A DNA stretch of 64,000 nt from Roseateles violae (GTDB lineage: Bacteria > Pseudomonadota > Gammaproteobacteria > Burkholderiales > Burkholderiaceae_C). The stretch is taken from the NCBI RefSeq assembly GCF_030410485.1, contig NZ_JAUHHC010000006.1, forward strand, positions 62,001 through 126,000, given 5' to 3'. Below the pieces are notes generated by a model, which worked only from the letters and a program-made list of their open reading frames with translations, had not been told where the DNA came from and made no database searches. Position 1 is the first letter of the stretch, and each line of letters begins with the position of its first letter. Position numbers and translations under genes: made by a program. Of the stretch, positions 8,104 to 19,371 are shown in pieces.

Positions 8104-10420
8104 GGGCCTCGACGGCGTCCAGCACCGCTTCGGCCGTCGCCGGCGCGCGCAAGAGCGGATCGCAGCGCTCCGCGCCCGTCGAGGCGATGGCATCCTTGAT
8201 CGCCAGCAGCACCGAGAAGGGCAGCAGCAGCGGCGGCTCGCCGACCGCCTTCGAGCGGTGGATGCTGTCGGCGCGATTCGGCTGGTCGAAGAGCTGCACG
8301 CGGAAGTCCGGCGGGCTGTCGTTGGCGGTGGGGATCTTGTAGGTGCTCGGTGCATGCGTGCTCAGCATGCCGGTCTTCGGATGCCACACGAGTTCTTCCA
8401 TGGTCAGCCAGCCCATGCCCTGCACGAAGGCGCCCTCGACCTGGCCGATGTCCAGCGCGGGGTTCAGCGACTGGCCGACGTCGTGCAGCACGTCGGCGCG
8501 GGTCACGCGGCTCTCGCCGCTGAGCGTGTCGATCAGCACCTCGGCGACGGCCGCGCCATAGGCGTAGTAGAAGAAGGGCTTGCCCTGCAGCTTCGTGCGG
8601 TCCCAGTGCAGGCCCGGCGTCGCGTAGAAGCCGTCGCTCCAGAGCTGAACGCGCTCCAGATAGGCCTTGGCGACCAGCTCCTTGAAGGCGATCGCCTGGT
8701 CGCCCAGCTGCACCAGCCCGCCGCCGAAGCGCACGTCCTCGGCCGCGCCGCCCAGCAGCCGAGCGGCCAGCGCGGCCAGGCGCAGGCGGATCTGGCGCGC
8801 GGCGTCCTGCGCCGCCTTGCCGTTCAGATCGCTGCCGGTCGAGGCGGCCGTGGCCGAGGTGTTGGCCACCTTGTGCGTGTCGGTGGCGCTGGCGCGCACG
8901 TCTTCGAGCGCGATGCCCAGCTCGTGCGCGACGACCTGGGCCACCTTGGTGTTGAGCCCCTGGCCCATCTCGGTGCCGCCATGGTTCACCAGCACCGAAC
9001 CGTCGGTGTAGACATGGACCAGGGCGCCGGCCTGGTTCAGATGGACGACGTTGAAGGAGATGCCGAACTTGACCGGGGTGAGCGCCAGGCCCTTCTTCAA
9101 TACCGGGCTCTGGGCGTTGAAGGCGGCGATGTCGGCGCGGCGAGCGTGATAGCCGCTGGTCTCGATCAAACGGTCGGTCAGCGGCTGCAGGATGTTGTCC
9201 TCGACCCGCTGGCCGTAGGGGGTCAGGTCATGCCCATCACGATAGAAATTGCGCTGCCGCACCAGCAAGGGATCGAGGCCCAGCCGCCGTGCGACCGAGT
9301 CGATGATCATCTCGATCGCCAGCGCGCCCTGCGGGCCGCCGAAGCCGCGGAAGGCCGTGTTGCTCTGCGTGTTCGTTTTCGCGCAATAGCCGTGCAGGGC
9401 CACATTCGGCAGCCAGTAGGCATTGTCGAAATGGCACAGCGCGCGGGCCATCACCGGCGCCGACAGATCGGCCGAGTGGCCGCAGTTGGAGATCAGATCG
9501 ACCTCGGCGGCGAGGATATGGCCCTCGTCGTCGTAGCCGACGCTCCAGCGGTAGTCGAAGCCATGGCGCCGGCCAGTGATCAGGAAATCGTCGTCGCGGT
9601 CGATGCGCAGCTTGACCGGCCGGCGCAGCCGGCTCGCGGCCAGCGCGGCCACGCAGGCGAACAAGGCCGACTGCGATTCCTTGCCGCCGAAGCCGCCGCC
9701 CATGCGCCGGCATTGCACCTGCACCTGGGCCGCGCTCCAGCCCAGTGCATGGGCGACCAGCTGCTGCATCTCGCTGGGATGCTGGGTCGAGCAGTGCAGC
9801 AGCAGACCCTTGTTCTCCTGCGGCAGCGCGTAGCTGATCTGGCCCTCCAGATAGAACTGCTCCTGGCCGCCGACGGCCCACTCGCCGTCCAGCCGGTGCG
9901 GCGCGCTCGCCAGCGCGGCCTGCGCATCGCCGCGGCTCATGTGCATGGGCGGCAGCACGTACTGACCTTTGGCGTGGGCGGCCTTGGCTGTCAGCACCGG
10001 CTCCAGCGCCTCGAACCTGATCACCTGCTTGGCCAGCGAGGCGGCGCGGCGCGCCAGCTCGCGATCGCTGGCAATGATGGCGAACACCGGCTGGCCCAGA
10101 TAGCGCAGCTCACCCTCGGCCAGGATCGGGTCGTCGTGGACCAGCGGGCCGCAGTTGTTCTCGCCGGGGAAGTCGGCGGCCGTCAGCACCGCGACGACGC
10201 CGGGCTGCTGCTTCAGCAGTTCGACATCGATGGACAGCAGCCGCCCATGCGCGACCGACGACAGGCCCAGGGCCGCATGCAGCGTGCCCTGGGCCTCGGC
10301 GATGTCATCGGTGTAGACGGCCTCGCCGCTGACGTGCAGGGCGGCCGACTCGTGGGCACGGCTGACGCCGACCTGGGGCAGGGCGGTCGTATCGACGGGA
10401 AGATCGAGCGGCTTGTTCAT
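8084..10420 (-). CDS. xdhB: xanthine dehydrogenase, molybdopterin-binding subunit
   Basis: A 778-residue large subunit that oxidises hypoxanthine to xanthine and xanthine to urate. Molybdenum cofactor motifs are clear: GGFGGKES, AFRGFGGPQGA, GGTEMGQGLN and the active-site Glu in KAVGEPPLLLP near the C-terminus. The N-terminal aldehyde-oxidase a/b hammerhead region (SGEAVYTDDIAEAQG) is intact. The ATG overlaps the xdhA stop by 4 nt, implying translational coupling. Usually an XdhC chaperone follows; here the next gene is a convergent GNAT, so xdhC must lie elsewhere or be absent. Confidence 0.95.
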   Translation of the reverse strand: MNKPLDLPVDTTALPQVGVSRAHESAALHVSGEAVYTDDIAEAQGTLHAALGLSSVAHGRLLSIDVELLKQQPGVVAVLTAADFPGENNCGPLVHDDPILAEGELRYLGQPVFAIIASDRELARRAASLAKQVIRFEALEPVLTAKAAHAKGQYVLPPMHMSRGDAQAALASAPHRLDGEWAVGGQEQFYLEGQISYALPQENKGLLLHCSTQHPSEMQQLVAHALGWSAAQVQVQCRRMGGGFGGKESQSALFACVAALAASRLRRPVKLRIDRDDDFLITGRRHGFDYRWSVGYDDEGHILAAEVDLISNCGHSADLSAPVMARALCHFDNAYWLPNVALHGYCAKTNTQSNTAFRGFGGPQGALAIEMIIDSVARRLGLDPLLVRQRNFYRDGHDLTPYGQRVEDNILQPLTDRLIETSGYHARRADIAAFNAQSPVLKKGLALTPVKFGISFNVVHLNQAGALVHVYTDGSVLVNHGGTEMGQGLNTKVAQVVAHELGIALEDVRASATDTHKVANTSATAASTGSDLNGKAAQDAARQIRLRLAALAARLLGGAAEDVRFGGGLVQLGDQAIAFKELVAKAYLERVQLWSDGFYATPGLHWDRTKLQGKPFFYYAYGAAVAEVLIDTLSGESRVTRADVLHDVGQSLNPALDIGQVEGAFVQGMGWLTMEELVWHPKTGMLSTHAPSTYKIPTANDSPPDFRVQLFDQPNRADSIHRSKAVGEPPLLLPFSVLLAIKDAIASTGAERCDPLLRAPATAEAVLDAVEALRAPAS

Positions 10421-11952
10421 GCGGCGGCGCTCCTGGTGAACGAGACGGCCTGCCAGACGCTTAGCGCCGGTGCCGGCAGCGGCGCCTCCTCGCGGGTTTC
10501 CAGCCACAGCCGTCTGAACAGATTCTGCGCCACCCGCATGCGGTAGGCGGCGCTGGCCCGCATATCGTCCAGCGGCTTGAAGTCCTCGGCCAGCGCGGCC
10601 GCGGCGGCCGCGACCGTTGTTTCGTTCCAAGCCTGTCCCAGCACGGCGGCCTCCGCCTTGGCCGCTCGCCTGACGATGGCCGCCATGCCGCCGAAGGCGA
10701 AGCGCGCTTCGGCGACCACGCCGTCCGCCAGCCGCAGCGCCAGCCCGGCGCAGACGGCCGAGATGTCGCTGTCGTAGCGCTTGGCGATCTTGTAGGCGCG
10801 CAGGCGCAGGTCCGCGGCGGGCAGGGGCACAAGCAGCGCCTCGAGGAACTCGCCGGGCTGCAAGGCGTTCTTCATATAGTCCAGATAGAAGTCCTGCAGC
10901 GGCAGACGGCGCTGCACGGCGCCGCGGCGCAGCACGATGTCGGCGCCCAGCGCGATCAGCGCCGGCGCGCCATCGCCGATCGGCGAGCCGTTGGCGATAT
11001 TGCCGCCCAGCGTGCCGGCATTGCGCACCGGCTTGGAGGCGAAGCGCAGCCACAGCTCGCGCAGCGGCGCTGCGATCGCGCTCAGCGCGGCCCAGGCCTC
11101 TTCCAGCGCCGCCCCGGCGCCTATCCAGAGGCCGGGTCGGCCGGCATCGTCGAAGGCCTGAGGGCGGATCTCGCGCAGCTCGGCGATGTTGCCCAGATAA
11201 ATCAGCTCGCCGACATCGCGGAACTGCTTGTTGACCCAGAGTCCGATATCGGTCGAGCCGGCCAGGAGCCGCGCCTCGGGCCTGGCCTCGCGCAGCGCGG
11301 CCAGCTCGGCCAGCGTGCGCGGCGCATGGAAATGATCGATGCGGCCGCCGAAGGCGGGGCTCGGTGCCGCATAGTGCAGCGGCGCGTCGTCGCGCAGCGC
11401 CTGCAGCGCGGCGCGGATCGGCGCGCGGTCGAGGCGCTGCGGCGGGGCCTCGAACATCTGCTCGCCGGCATCGAGGATGGGCCGGTAACCGGTGCAGCGG
11501 CACAGATTACCGGCCAGCTCGTCGGCCAGCTCTTGGCGCGTCGGCCGCGTGCCGGCCTCGCCGTGCTGCTCGTAGCAGGCCTGCAGGCTCATCGCGAAGC
11601 CGGGCGTGCAGAAGCCGCATTGCGAGCCGTGGCAGTCGACCAGCGCCTGCTGGACCGGATTCAAGTTGTCGCTGCTGCCGAGGTCCTCGACCGTCAGCAG
11701 CGCCTTGCCGTCCAGGGTCGGCAGAAACTGGGTGCAGGCATTGACATTGCGCAGCTGCAGCGCGCCGCCGGCGTCAAGTTCGCCGAGCAGCACCGTGCAG
11801 GCGCCGCAGTCGCCCTCGGCGCAACCTTCCTTGGTGCCGGTGCAATGCGGGGCCTGCTCGCGCAGGTATTGCAGGACGGTCGTCGTCGTCGGCAGGCCGG
11901 CAATGGCGCGGATCTGGCCCTGGTGGAAGAAGCGTAGCGGTCGGTGGTCCAT
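10417..11952 (-). CDS. xdhA: xanthine dehydrogenase, FeS/FAD subunit
   Basis: A 511-residue small subunit fusing a two-cluster ferredoxin domain and an FAD domain. The first [2Fe-2S] ligands are in CAEGDCGACTV, and the second cluster is in CGFCTPGFAM and NLCRCTGYRP (about residues 110-155). The FAD-binding domain shows GNIANGSPIGD and the C-terminal CO-dehydrogenase flavoprotein part. It passes electrons from the molybdenum site of XdhB to NAD. It is divergent from a LysR regulator across a 70-nt intergenic region that carries a good inverted repeat. Confidence 0.95.
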   Translation of the reverse strand: MDHRPLRFFHQGQIRAIAGLPTTTTVLQYLREQAPHCTGTKEGCAEGDCGACTVLLGELDAGGALQLRNVNACTQFLPTLDGKALLTVEDLGSSDNLNPVQQALVDCHGSQCGFCTPGFAMSLQACYEQHGEAGTRPTRQELADELAGNLCRCTGYRPILDAGEQMFEAPPQRLDRAPIRAALQALRDDAPLHYAAPSPAFGGRIDHFHAPRTLAELAALREARPEARLLAGSTDIGLWVNKQFRDVGELIYLGNIAELREIRPQAFDDAGRPGLWIGAGAALEEAWAALSAIAAPLRELWLRFASKPVRNAGTLGGNIANGSPIGDGAPALIALGADIVLRRGAVQRRLPLQDFYLDYMKNALQPGEFLEALLVPLPAADLRLRAYKIAKRYDSDISAVCAGLALRLADGVVAEARFAFGGMAAIVRRAAKAEAAVLGQAWNETTVAAAAAALAEDFKPLDDMRASAAYRMRVAQNLFRRLWLETREEAPLPAPALSVWQAVSFTRSAAA

Positions 11953-11987
11953 CGGTGGAACTTACTGCTGATGTCCAGCGACGATAT

Positions 11988-12004
11988 ACCATCTGAAGAA
12001 TGGT
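11988..12004. promoter_or_regulatory. inverted repeat, likely LysR operator between xdhA and lysR
   Basis: ACCAT-N7-ATGGT lies in the centre of the 70-nt divergent region, flanked by AT-rich steps in otherwise GC-rich DNA. Size and position fit a LysR-type T-N11-A site that would control both xdhAB and the regulator. Binding is inferred. Confidence 0.6.
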
Positions 12005-12022
12005 TTATATGAGGATGGGCGT

Positions 12023-13012
12023 ATGAGCCTGCGCGCGGATTTCGACAAGATCGAGCTTCAACTGGTGCGAGTCCTGCACACCGTGATCACCGAGCGCAGC
12101 GTTTCCCGGGCGGCCCTGCGCCTGCACAGCACACAACCCGCCGTCAGCGCCCAGCTGAGGCGCTTGCGTGCGCTGACCGGCGACGCGCTCCTGGTGCGCA
12201 GCGGCGCCGGCATGACGCCGACACCGGCCGCGCTGGAACTGCTGGAACCGGCGCAGCGCCTGCTGCACGACGCCGAGGCCCTGTTCGGCAAGCGCAGCCG
12301 GCGCGGCGACTTCGACCCGGCAGCGGCCGAGCTGCGCTTCCGCATCGCCGCCAGCGACTATCTGGACCCGCTCTTCCTGCCCGAGCTGGTCGCGCGCCTG
12401 CAGCGCCTGGCGCCGGGCGTGCAGCTGGACCTGCAGCCGCTGTCGGCCGAGTACGACTACCGCCGCAGCCTCTCGCGCGGCGAGGTCGATCTGGTGATCG
12501 GCAACTGGCTGAAGCCGCCGGAGGAACTGCATCTGGGCCGATTGCTCAGCGACGAGGTCGTCTGCCTGGTCGGCAACGAGCATCCGATGGCCCGCGCCAA
12601 GGGCCGCGGCTGGACGGTGGAGAAGTACCTGGCCTGCCAGCACCTGGCGCCGATGCCGCTGTCGCCGGGCCAGGCCGGCGTCATCGACGAGCATCTGGCC
12701 GAGCTGGGCCTGGCCCGCTCGGTGGCGGTGCGCAGCGCGCATTTCGGCCAGCTGCCGCAGATGGTGGCGAACAGCCTGCTGGTGCTGACGACCGGGCGGC
12801 TGTTCTGCTCGCGTTATCTGGGCCAGCTGCCGGTGAGCATCCTGCGCTGCCCGATCGCCTTCCCGACCATGAGCTACTACCAGCTCTGGCACCAGCTGAG
12901 CCATGCCGCCGCGCCGATGCGCTGGCTGCGCGAGCAGGTGCGCGACGTCGCCCGCGCGCTGGTCGCCCAGGCGCCGGCCGCCGCCCGACTGATTTCTTCC
13001 GACACGCAATGA
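12023..13012 (+). CDS. LysR-family transcriptional regulator of purine catabolism
   Basis: A 329-residue LysR regulator with an N-terminal winged HTH (about 15-75; RSVSRAALRLHSTQPAVSAQLRRL is the recognition region) and a C-terminal periplasmic-binding-like sensor domain. It is divergent from xdhAB and its stop overlaps the guaD start by 4 nt (ATGA), so it is co-transcribed with guaD and probably with the nucleoside transporter. A role in sensing a purine or its breakdown product is inferred from these neighbours. Confidence 0.88.
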   Translation: MSLRADFDKIELQLVRVLHTVITERSVSRAALRLHSTQPAVSAQLRRLRALTGDALLVRSGAGMTPTPAALELLEPAQRLLHDAEALFGKRSRRGDFDPAAAELRFRIAASDYLDPLFLPELVARLQRLAPGVQLDLQPLSAEYDYRRSLSRGEVDLVIGNWLKPPEELHLGRLLSDEVVCLVGNEHPMARAKGRGWTVEKYLACQHLAPMPLSPGQAGVIDEHLAELGLARSVAVRSAHFGQLPQMVANSLLVLTTGRLFCSRYLGQLPVSILRCPIAFPTMSYYQLWHQLSHAAAPMRWLREQVRDVARALVAQAPAAARLISSDTQ

Positions 13013-14331
13013 CAACGACGACAACCAACCCCAAGCAACGCCTGGCCCTGCGCGGCGATCTGCTCGACTTCACTTCGATGCCCGGCTGGGCCCAGCTGGA
13101 CAGCCCGGCCGTGCGCTTCCAGCCCGATCACTGGCTGCTGATCGAGGACGGCCGCATCGTCGGCACGCAGGCGGCCGCGCCCGATGCGAGCTGGGACCGC
13201 GAGGACCACAGCGGCAAGCTGATCCTGCCCGGCTTCATCGACACCCATGTGCACTGCCCGCAGCTGGACGTGATCGCCAGCTACGGCACCGAGCTGCTCG
13301 ACTGGCTGAACACCTACACCTTCCCGGCCGAATGCCGCTATGCCGACCCGGCCGTGGCGCGCGCCGGCGCCGAGCGCTTTGTCGATGCGCTCCTGGCCCA
13401 TGGCACGACGGCGGCCGTGGTCTTCCCGACCGTGCACAAGACCTCGGCCGAGGCGCTGTTCGAGGCCGCCGCCGCCCGCGGCATGCGGCTTGTCACCGGC
13501 AAGGTGCTGATGGACCGCCATGCGCCGGACGGCCTGCGCGACGATGTGGCCGGTGCCGAGCGCGATTGCATCGACTTGATCCAGCGCTTTCACGGTCGTG
13601 ATCGCCTGGCCTACGCGGTGACCGTGCGCTTCGCGCCCACCAGCACGCCCGAGCAGCTGGCGATGGCCGGCGCCTTGTGCCGGGCCGATGCCTCGCTCTT
13701 CATGCAGACCCATGTGGCCGAGAACCGCAGCGAGGTCGAATGGGTGGCCCGGCTCTTTCCCGATGCACGCAGCTATCTGGACGTCTATGCGCGCGAGGGG
13801 CTCTTGCACCCGCGCGCGGTGCTGGCCCATGGCATTTGGCTGGACGAGGACGACCGGCGCCAGCTGGCCGCCAGCGGCGCCCAGGTGGCCTTCTGCCCTT
13901 CCTCGAACCTCTTCCTCGGCAGCGGTCTGTTCGACTGGCCGGCGGCGCGCGCGGCCGGCTTCCGGGTCTCGGCGGCCAGCGATGTGGGCGGCGGCACGTC
14001 CCTCTCCATGCAGCGCAATCTGCTCGACGGCTACAAGGTGCAGGCCATGGCCGGCCATCGGCTCAGCGCCTGGGCGGCCCTGCATGCGGCGACGCGCGGC
14101 GCCGCCGAGGCGCTGGGCCTGGGCGGGGAGATCGGCTCCTTCGACGCCGGCCGCCTGGCCGATGTCTGCGTCTGGGACTGGGCGAGAGGGCCGGTCGCCG
14201 AGGCCCGCCATGCCGTGGCGCGCGAATTGCATGAGAAGGTCTTTGCCTGGATGATCCTGTCCGATGAGCGCAATCTGCTTGCCAGCTATGTGGCGGGCAA
14301 GCCGCAATTCCGAAGAAGGCCCGATCGATAA
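13009..14331 (+). CDS. guaD: guanine deaminase
   Basis: A 440-residue amidohydrolase that deaminates guanine to xanthine, the substrate of the adjacent xanthine dehydrogenase. Zinc ligands are visible as DTHVHCPQ (HxH), the His in MQTHVAEN, the His in LAHGIWL and the Asp in ASDVGGGTSLSM. CPSSNLFLGSG and DTHVHCPQLD are characteristic of GuaD rather than other deaminases. Length fits. The start overlaps the regulator stop, and the ABC transporter ATPase gene begins 9 nt after its end. Confidence 0.93.
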   Translation: MTTTTTNPKQRLALRGDLLDFTSMPGWAQLDSPAVRFQPDHWLLIEDGRIVGTQAAAPDASWDREDHSGKLILPGFIDTHVHCPQLDVIASYGTELLDWLNTYTFPAECRYADPAVARAGAERFVDALLAHGTTAAVVFPTVHKTSAEALFEAAAARGMRLVTGKVLMDRHAPDGLRDDVAGAERDCIDLIQRFHGRDRLAYAVTVRFAPTSTPEQLAMAGALCRADASLFMQTHVAENRSEVEWVARLFPDARSYLDVYAREGLLHPRAVLAHGIWLDEDDRRQLAASGAQVAFCPSSNLFLGSGLFDWPAARAAGFRVSAASDVGGGTSLSMQRNLLDGYKVQAMAGHRLSAWAALHAATRGAAEALGLGGEIGSFDAGRLADVCVWDWARGPVAEARHAVARELHEKVFAWMILSDERNLLASYVAGKPQFRRRPDR

Positions 14332-14340
14332 TCCGCCCCC

Positions 14341-15859
<1,519 letters not shown>

Positions 15860-15873
<14 letters not shown>

Positions 15874-16936
15874 GACGCGGCCGCAGCCCTCGCGCTGGAT
15901 GTCGCTGGCCTCGCCCCTGCTGGCGCTGGCGATCACGGTGCTGCTCGGCGTCGGGCTCTTCCTGATCCTCGGCAAGGACCCGCTGCGCGGCTTGCAGATG
16001 TTCTTCTGGGAGCCGATCAAGAGCGCCTACGGCTGGGGCGAGCTGGGCATCAAGGCGACCCCGCTGATCCTGATCGCCCTGGGCCTGGCCCTGTGCTTCC
16101 GCTCCAACGTCTGGAATATCGGCGCCGAGGGCCAGTTCGTCATCGGTGCGCTGGCCGGCGGTTTCGTCGCGATGCAGGCCGGCCCCGACACCGGGCGCTG
16201 GATCGTCGTGCTCATTCTGGTGGCCGGCGTGCTGGGTGGCATGGCCTGGGCGGCGATTACGGCCTTGCTGCGCGCGCGCTTCAACGCCAACGAGATCCTG
16301 GTCAGCCTGATGCTGGTCTATGTGGCCGAGCTGCTGCTCGCCTACCTGGTCTACGGGCCCTGGAAGGATCCGGCCGGCTACAACTTCCCGCAGACGATCA
16401 GCTTCCTGCCGGTCACCAAGATCCCGCGCCTGATCGAGGGCACGCGGGTCCATATCGGCGTGCTGATCGCGCTCGTGTCGGTGATCGGCTTCTGGGTGCT
16501 GCTGTTCCGCACCTATGCGGGCTTCGCCCTGCAGGTCGGTGGCCTGGCGCCGGCGGCGGCGCGCTATGCGGGCTTCTCCTCGACCAAGGCGCTGTGGACG
16601 GCGCTGCTACTGTCCGGCGGCATGGCGGGCCTGGCCGGCGCTTTGGAGGCGGCCGGACCGCTGGGCCAGCTGACGCCCTATGTGCCGGCCGGCTATGGCT
16701 TCGCAGCCATCATCGTCGCCTTCGTCGGCCGCCTGCATCCGGTCGGCATCGTCTTCTCGGGCATCCTGATGAGCATGTTTTATATCGGCGGCGAGCTGGC
16801 GCAGTCGCGCCTGGGCCTGCCCAAGGCGATCACCGGCGTGTTCCAGGGCCTCTTGCTGTTCGCGCTCTTGGCCTGCGACACCTTGATCCTCTATCGCCTG
16901 CGCTGGGTCCCCGCTTCACCGAGGGCGGCCGCATGA
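15860..16936 (+). CDS. nucleoside/purine ABC transporter permease 1 (NupP/YufP type)
   Basis: A 358-residue inner-membrane permease of the branched-chain/monosaccharide permease family. About nine hydrophobic segments are visible, with the family segment NVWNIGAEGQFVIGALAGG and a conserved GxLEAAGPLGQLTP loop followed by GYGFAAIIVAFVGRLHP. It overlaps both neighbours, which supports a single transporter operon. The partner permease is the next gene. Confidence 0.92.
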
Positions 16937-17859
16937 ATCTCGACGCGATCGCGGCCCTGATTGCCGCCTCGATGAACGCCGGCACGCTCTTGGCGCTGGC
17001 CGCGCTGGGCCTCCTGATCAACGAGCGGGCCGGCATCGTCAATCTCGGCGCGGAGGGGCTGATGCTGGTGGCGGCCATCGCCGGCTTCGCGACCGCCGTG
17101 CACACCGGCAGCGACGGGCTGGCCTTTGCCGCCGGCATGGGCGCGGGCGCGCTGCTGGCCGGTCTGTTCGGCCTCTTGGTGATCTGGCTCAACACCAACC
17201 AGTATGCGGCCGGCCTGGCCCTGAGCCTGTTCGGCAGCGGCTTCTCGGCCTTCGTCGGCATCGCTTATGTGCAGGAGAAGCTCGGCGCCCGGCCGCGCTT
17301 CGCGATCCCCGGCCTGGCCGATATCCCCTTCATCGGCCCGGCCCTGTTCCGCCAGCATCCGCTCGTCTATGGGGCAATCGCGCTGACCCTTGCACTGGCC
17401 TGGTTCCTCTACCGCTCGCGCGCGGGCCTGGTCTTGCGCGCGGTCGGCGAGTCGCCGGAGTCCGCCCATGCGCTCGGTTATCCGGTGCGGCGCATCCGCC
17501 TGGCCGCCGTGATGGCCGGCGGCGCCCTGTGCGGCCTGGCCGGCGCCTATGTGTCGGTGGTCTACACGCCGCTGTGGGTGGAGGGCATGATCGCCGGCAA
17601 GGGCTGGATCGCCCTGGCCCTGACGACCTTTGCCACCTGGCGGCCGGCACGGATCCTGCTCGGGGCTTATCTGTTCGGCTTCGTCACGATGCTGCAGTTC
17701 CATTTGCAGGGGCAGGGGGTCGAGGTGGCCAGCCAGTTCCTCAGCATGCTGCCCTATCTGTCGACGATCGCCGTGCTGGTGCTGATCTCCAGCAATGCCG
17801 GCTTCATCCGCGCCAATATGCCGGCCTCGCTGGGCAAGCCTTTCGTTCCCGGTTCCTGA
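16933..17859 (+). CDS. nucleoside/purine ABC transporter permease 2 (NupQ/YufQ type)
   Basis: A 308-residue membrane permease paired with the previous one. ERAGIVNLGAEGLMLVAA near the N-terminus and RAVGESPESAHALGYPV in the large cytoplasmic loop are typical of the YufQ/NupQ group. I start it at the ATG that overlaps the upstream stop by 4 nt; a longer reading frame from 16093 only shadows the first permease. The receptor gene follows 15 nt downstream. Confidence 0.92.
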   Translation: MNLDAIAALIAASMNAGTLLALAALGLLINERAGIVNLGAEGLMLVAAIAGFATAVHTGSDGLAFAAGMGAGALLAGLFGLLVIWLNTNQYAAGLALSLFGSGFSAFVGIAYVQEKLGARPRFAIPGLADIPFIGPALFRQHPLVYGAIALTLALAWFLYRSRAGLVLRAVGESPESAHALGYPVRRIRLAAVMAGGALCGLAGAYVSVVYTPLWVEGMIAGKGWIALALTTFATWRPARILLGAYLFGFVTMLQFHLQGQGVEVASQFLSMLPYLSTIAVLVLISSNAGFIRANMPASLGKPFVPGS

Positions 17860-17874
17860 ATGGAGATGCCAACA

Positions 17875-19014
17875 ATGAAACTGATCAAACTCGCCGGCCT
17901 CACCGTGCTGGCCCTGGCGATGGCCGCCTGCGGCAAGAAGGAAGAGGCCGCGCCGGTGGCGCCGGCCGCTTCGGAGCCGGCCGCGGCCGCCAAGCCGGCG
18001 CCGCTGAAGATCGCCTTTGCCTATGTCGGCCCGGTCGGCGACGGCGGCTGGACCTTCGCGCACGACAACGCCCGCAAGGCGCTGGAGAAGGAGTTCGGCG
18101 ACAAGATCGCCACCAGCTTCGTCGAGAAGGTGCCCGAGGCGGCCGATGCCGAGCGCGTCTTCCGCGACATGGTGCAGCAGGGCAACCAGCTGATCTTCGG
18201 CACCACCTTCGGCTATATGGAGCCGATGCTGAAGGTCGCCGGGGACAGTCCGGCCGTCAAGTTCGAGCACGCGACCGGCTACAAGCAGGCCGCGAACATG
18301 CGGACCTATGACTCGCGCACCTACGAGGGCGCCTATATGGCCGGCGTGATCGCCGGCAAGATGACGAAGACCAACACCCTGGGCGTCGTCGGCTCCATCC
18401 CCATCCCCGAGGTGATCCGCAATATCAACAGCTTCACGCTCGGCGCGCAGTCCACCAATCCGAAGATCAAGGTCAAGGTGGTCTGGGTCAACCAGTGGTT
18501 CGATCCGCCCAAGGAAACCGAGGCCGCGCAATCGCTGATCGACGGCGGTGCCGACGTGCTGATGCAGAACACCGATTCCTCGGCCGTGCTGCAGGCCGCC
18601 GAGAAGAACGGCAAGTACGCCTTCGGCTGGGATTCGGACATGACCGCCTACGGCCCCAAGGCCCATCTGGGCTCGGCCGTCATCAACTGGGCGCCCTACT
18701 ACATCGCCGCGGTGCGCGAGGCGCTGGACGGCAAGTGGACGGCCGGCCCGGGCAAGCATGCCTGGTGGGGCGTCAAGGAAGGCGCGATCGACCTGGTCTC
18801 GGTCGCCGAGGCCGTGCCGGCCGAGGCCAAGGCCGAGCTCGACAAGGTCAAGGCCGGCCTGAAGGACGGCTCGTTCGTGATCTGGAAGGGCCCGCTCGTC
18901 GGCCAGGACGGCAAGGAGATCCTGAAGGCCGGCGAGAGCGCCGACGACAAGTTCCTCTCCGGCATCAATTTCTATGTGAAGGGTGTCGAGGGCAAGGTGC
19001 CGAGCGGGAAGTAA
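17875..19014 (+). CDS. BMP-family nucleoside-binding lipoprotein of the ABC transporter
   Basis: A 379-residue receptor with a lipoprotein signal peptide (lipobox LAMAAC, Cys19) and a linker rich in Ala/Pro/Glu, then the BMP (PnrA/BmpA) domain: AFAYVGPVGDGGWTFAHDNARK, FGTTFGYM, YKQAANMRTYDSRTYEGAY, GVVGSIPIPEV. Family members bind purine nucleosides or bases. I chose the ATG at 17875, with GGAG ten bases upstream, over an in-frame ATG at 17860 that overlaps the previous stop. It closes the purine operon and is followed by a strong terminator. Confidence 0.93.
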   Translation: MKLIKLAGLTVLALAMAACGKKEEAAPVAPAASEPAAAAKPAPLKIAFAYVGPVGDGGWTFAHDNARKALEKEFGDKIATSFVEKVPEAADAERVFRDMVQQGNQLIFGTTFGYMEPMLKVAGDSPAVKFEHATGYKQAANMRTYDSRTYEGAYMAGVIAGKMTKTNTLGVVGSIPIPEVIRNINSFTLGAQSTNPKIKVKVVWVNQWFDPPKETEAAQSLIDGGADVLMQNTDSSAVLQAAEKNGKYAFGWDSDMTAYGPKAHLGSAVINWAPYYIAAVREALDGKWTAGPGKHAWWGVKEGAIDLVSVAEAVPAEAKAELDKVKAGLKDGSFVIWKGPLVGQDGKEILKAGESADDKFLSGINFYVKGVEGKVPSGK

Positions 19015-19036
19015 GCCGCCACCCCCGACGACCGCA

Positions 19037-19065
19037 AGCCGCTGCCCTCAGCGGCTTTTTCTTTT
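19037..19065 (+). terminator. intrinsic terminator of the purine operon
   Basis: AGCCGCTG (19037-19044), loop CCCT and CAGCGGCT (19049-19056) form a perfect 8-bp stem followed by TTTTCTTTT. It lies 22 nt after the BMP receptor stop. Confidence 0.92.
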
Positions 19066-19167
19066 CCAGGCCGCGACCGTCGGGCTCTCACGCGGCCTGT
19101 CCGGGCCGTGACGCAGCCCGTCGCCGCAGCTTGGAGCGCGGGGCGCAGGCTCTCTATAGTCGCCAGC

Positions 19168-19368
19168 ATGCTGAAACTGCTGCTCTGGTTGCTGCTCTTG
19201 TTTCTGTGCTGGCCGCTGGCCCTGCTCGCCCTGCTGCTGTGGCCCTTCGTCTGGCTGATCTCGCTGCCGCTGCGCCTGATCGGCATCGGCGTCGAGGGCG
19301 TTTTCGCGCTGCTGCGCGCCCTCGTCATGCTGCCCGCGCGCCTGCTGGGCGGCGGGCGTCAGCCTTGA
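19168..19368 (+). CDS. small hydrophobic membrane protein, unknown function
   Basis: A 66-residue protein that is almost entirely membrane-spanning: a Leu-rich segment (residues 1-25), LLLWPFVWLISLPLRLIGIG (about 25-45) and a basic tail ending LLGGGRQP. The likely start is ATG 19168; an in-frame start at 19108 would add 20 residues but lies before a promoter-like CTATAGT at 19154-19160. It stands alone between a terminator and a convergent TonB receptor. It could be a genuine small membrane protein of the type often seen in this group; no function can be assigned. Confidence 0.6.
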   Translation: MLKLLLWLLLLFLCWPLALLALLLWPFVWLISLPLRLIGIGVEGVFALLRALVMLPARLLGGGRQP

Positions 19369-19371
19369 ACC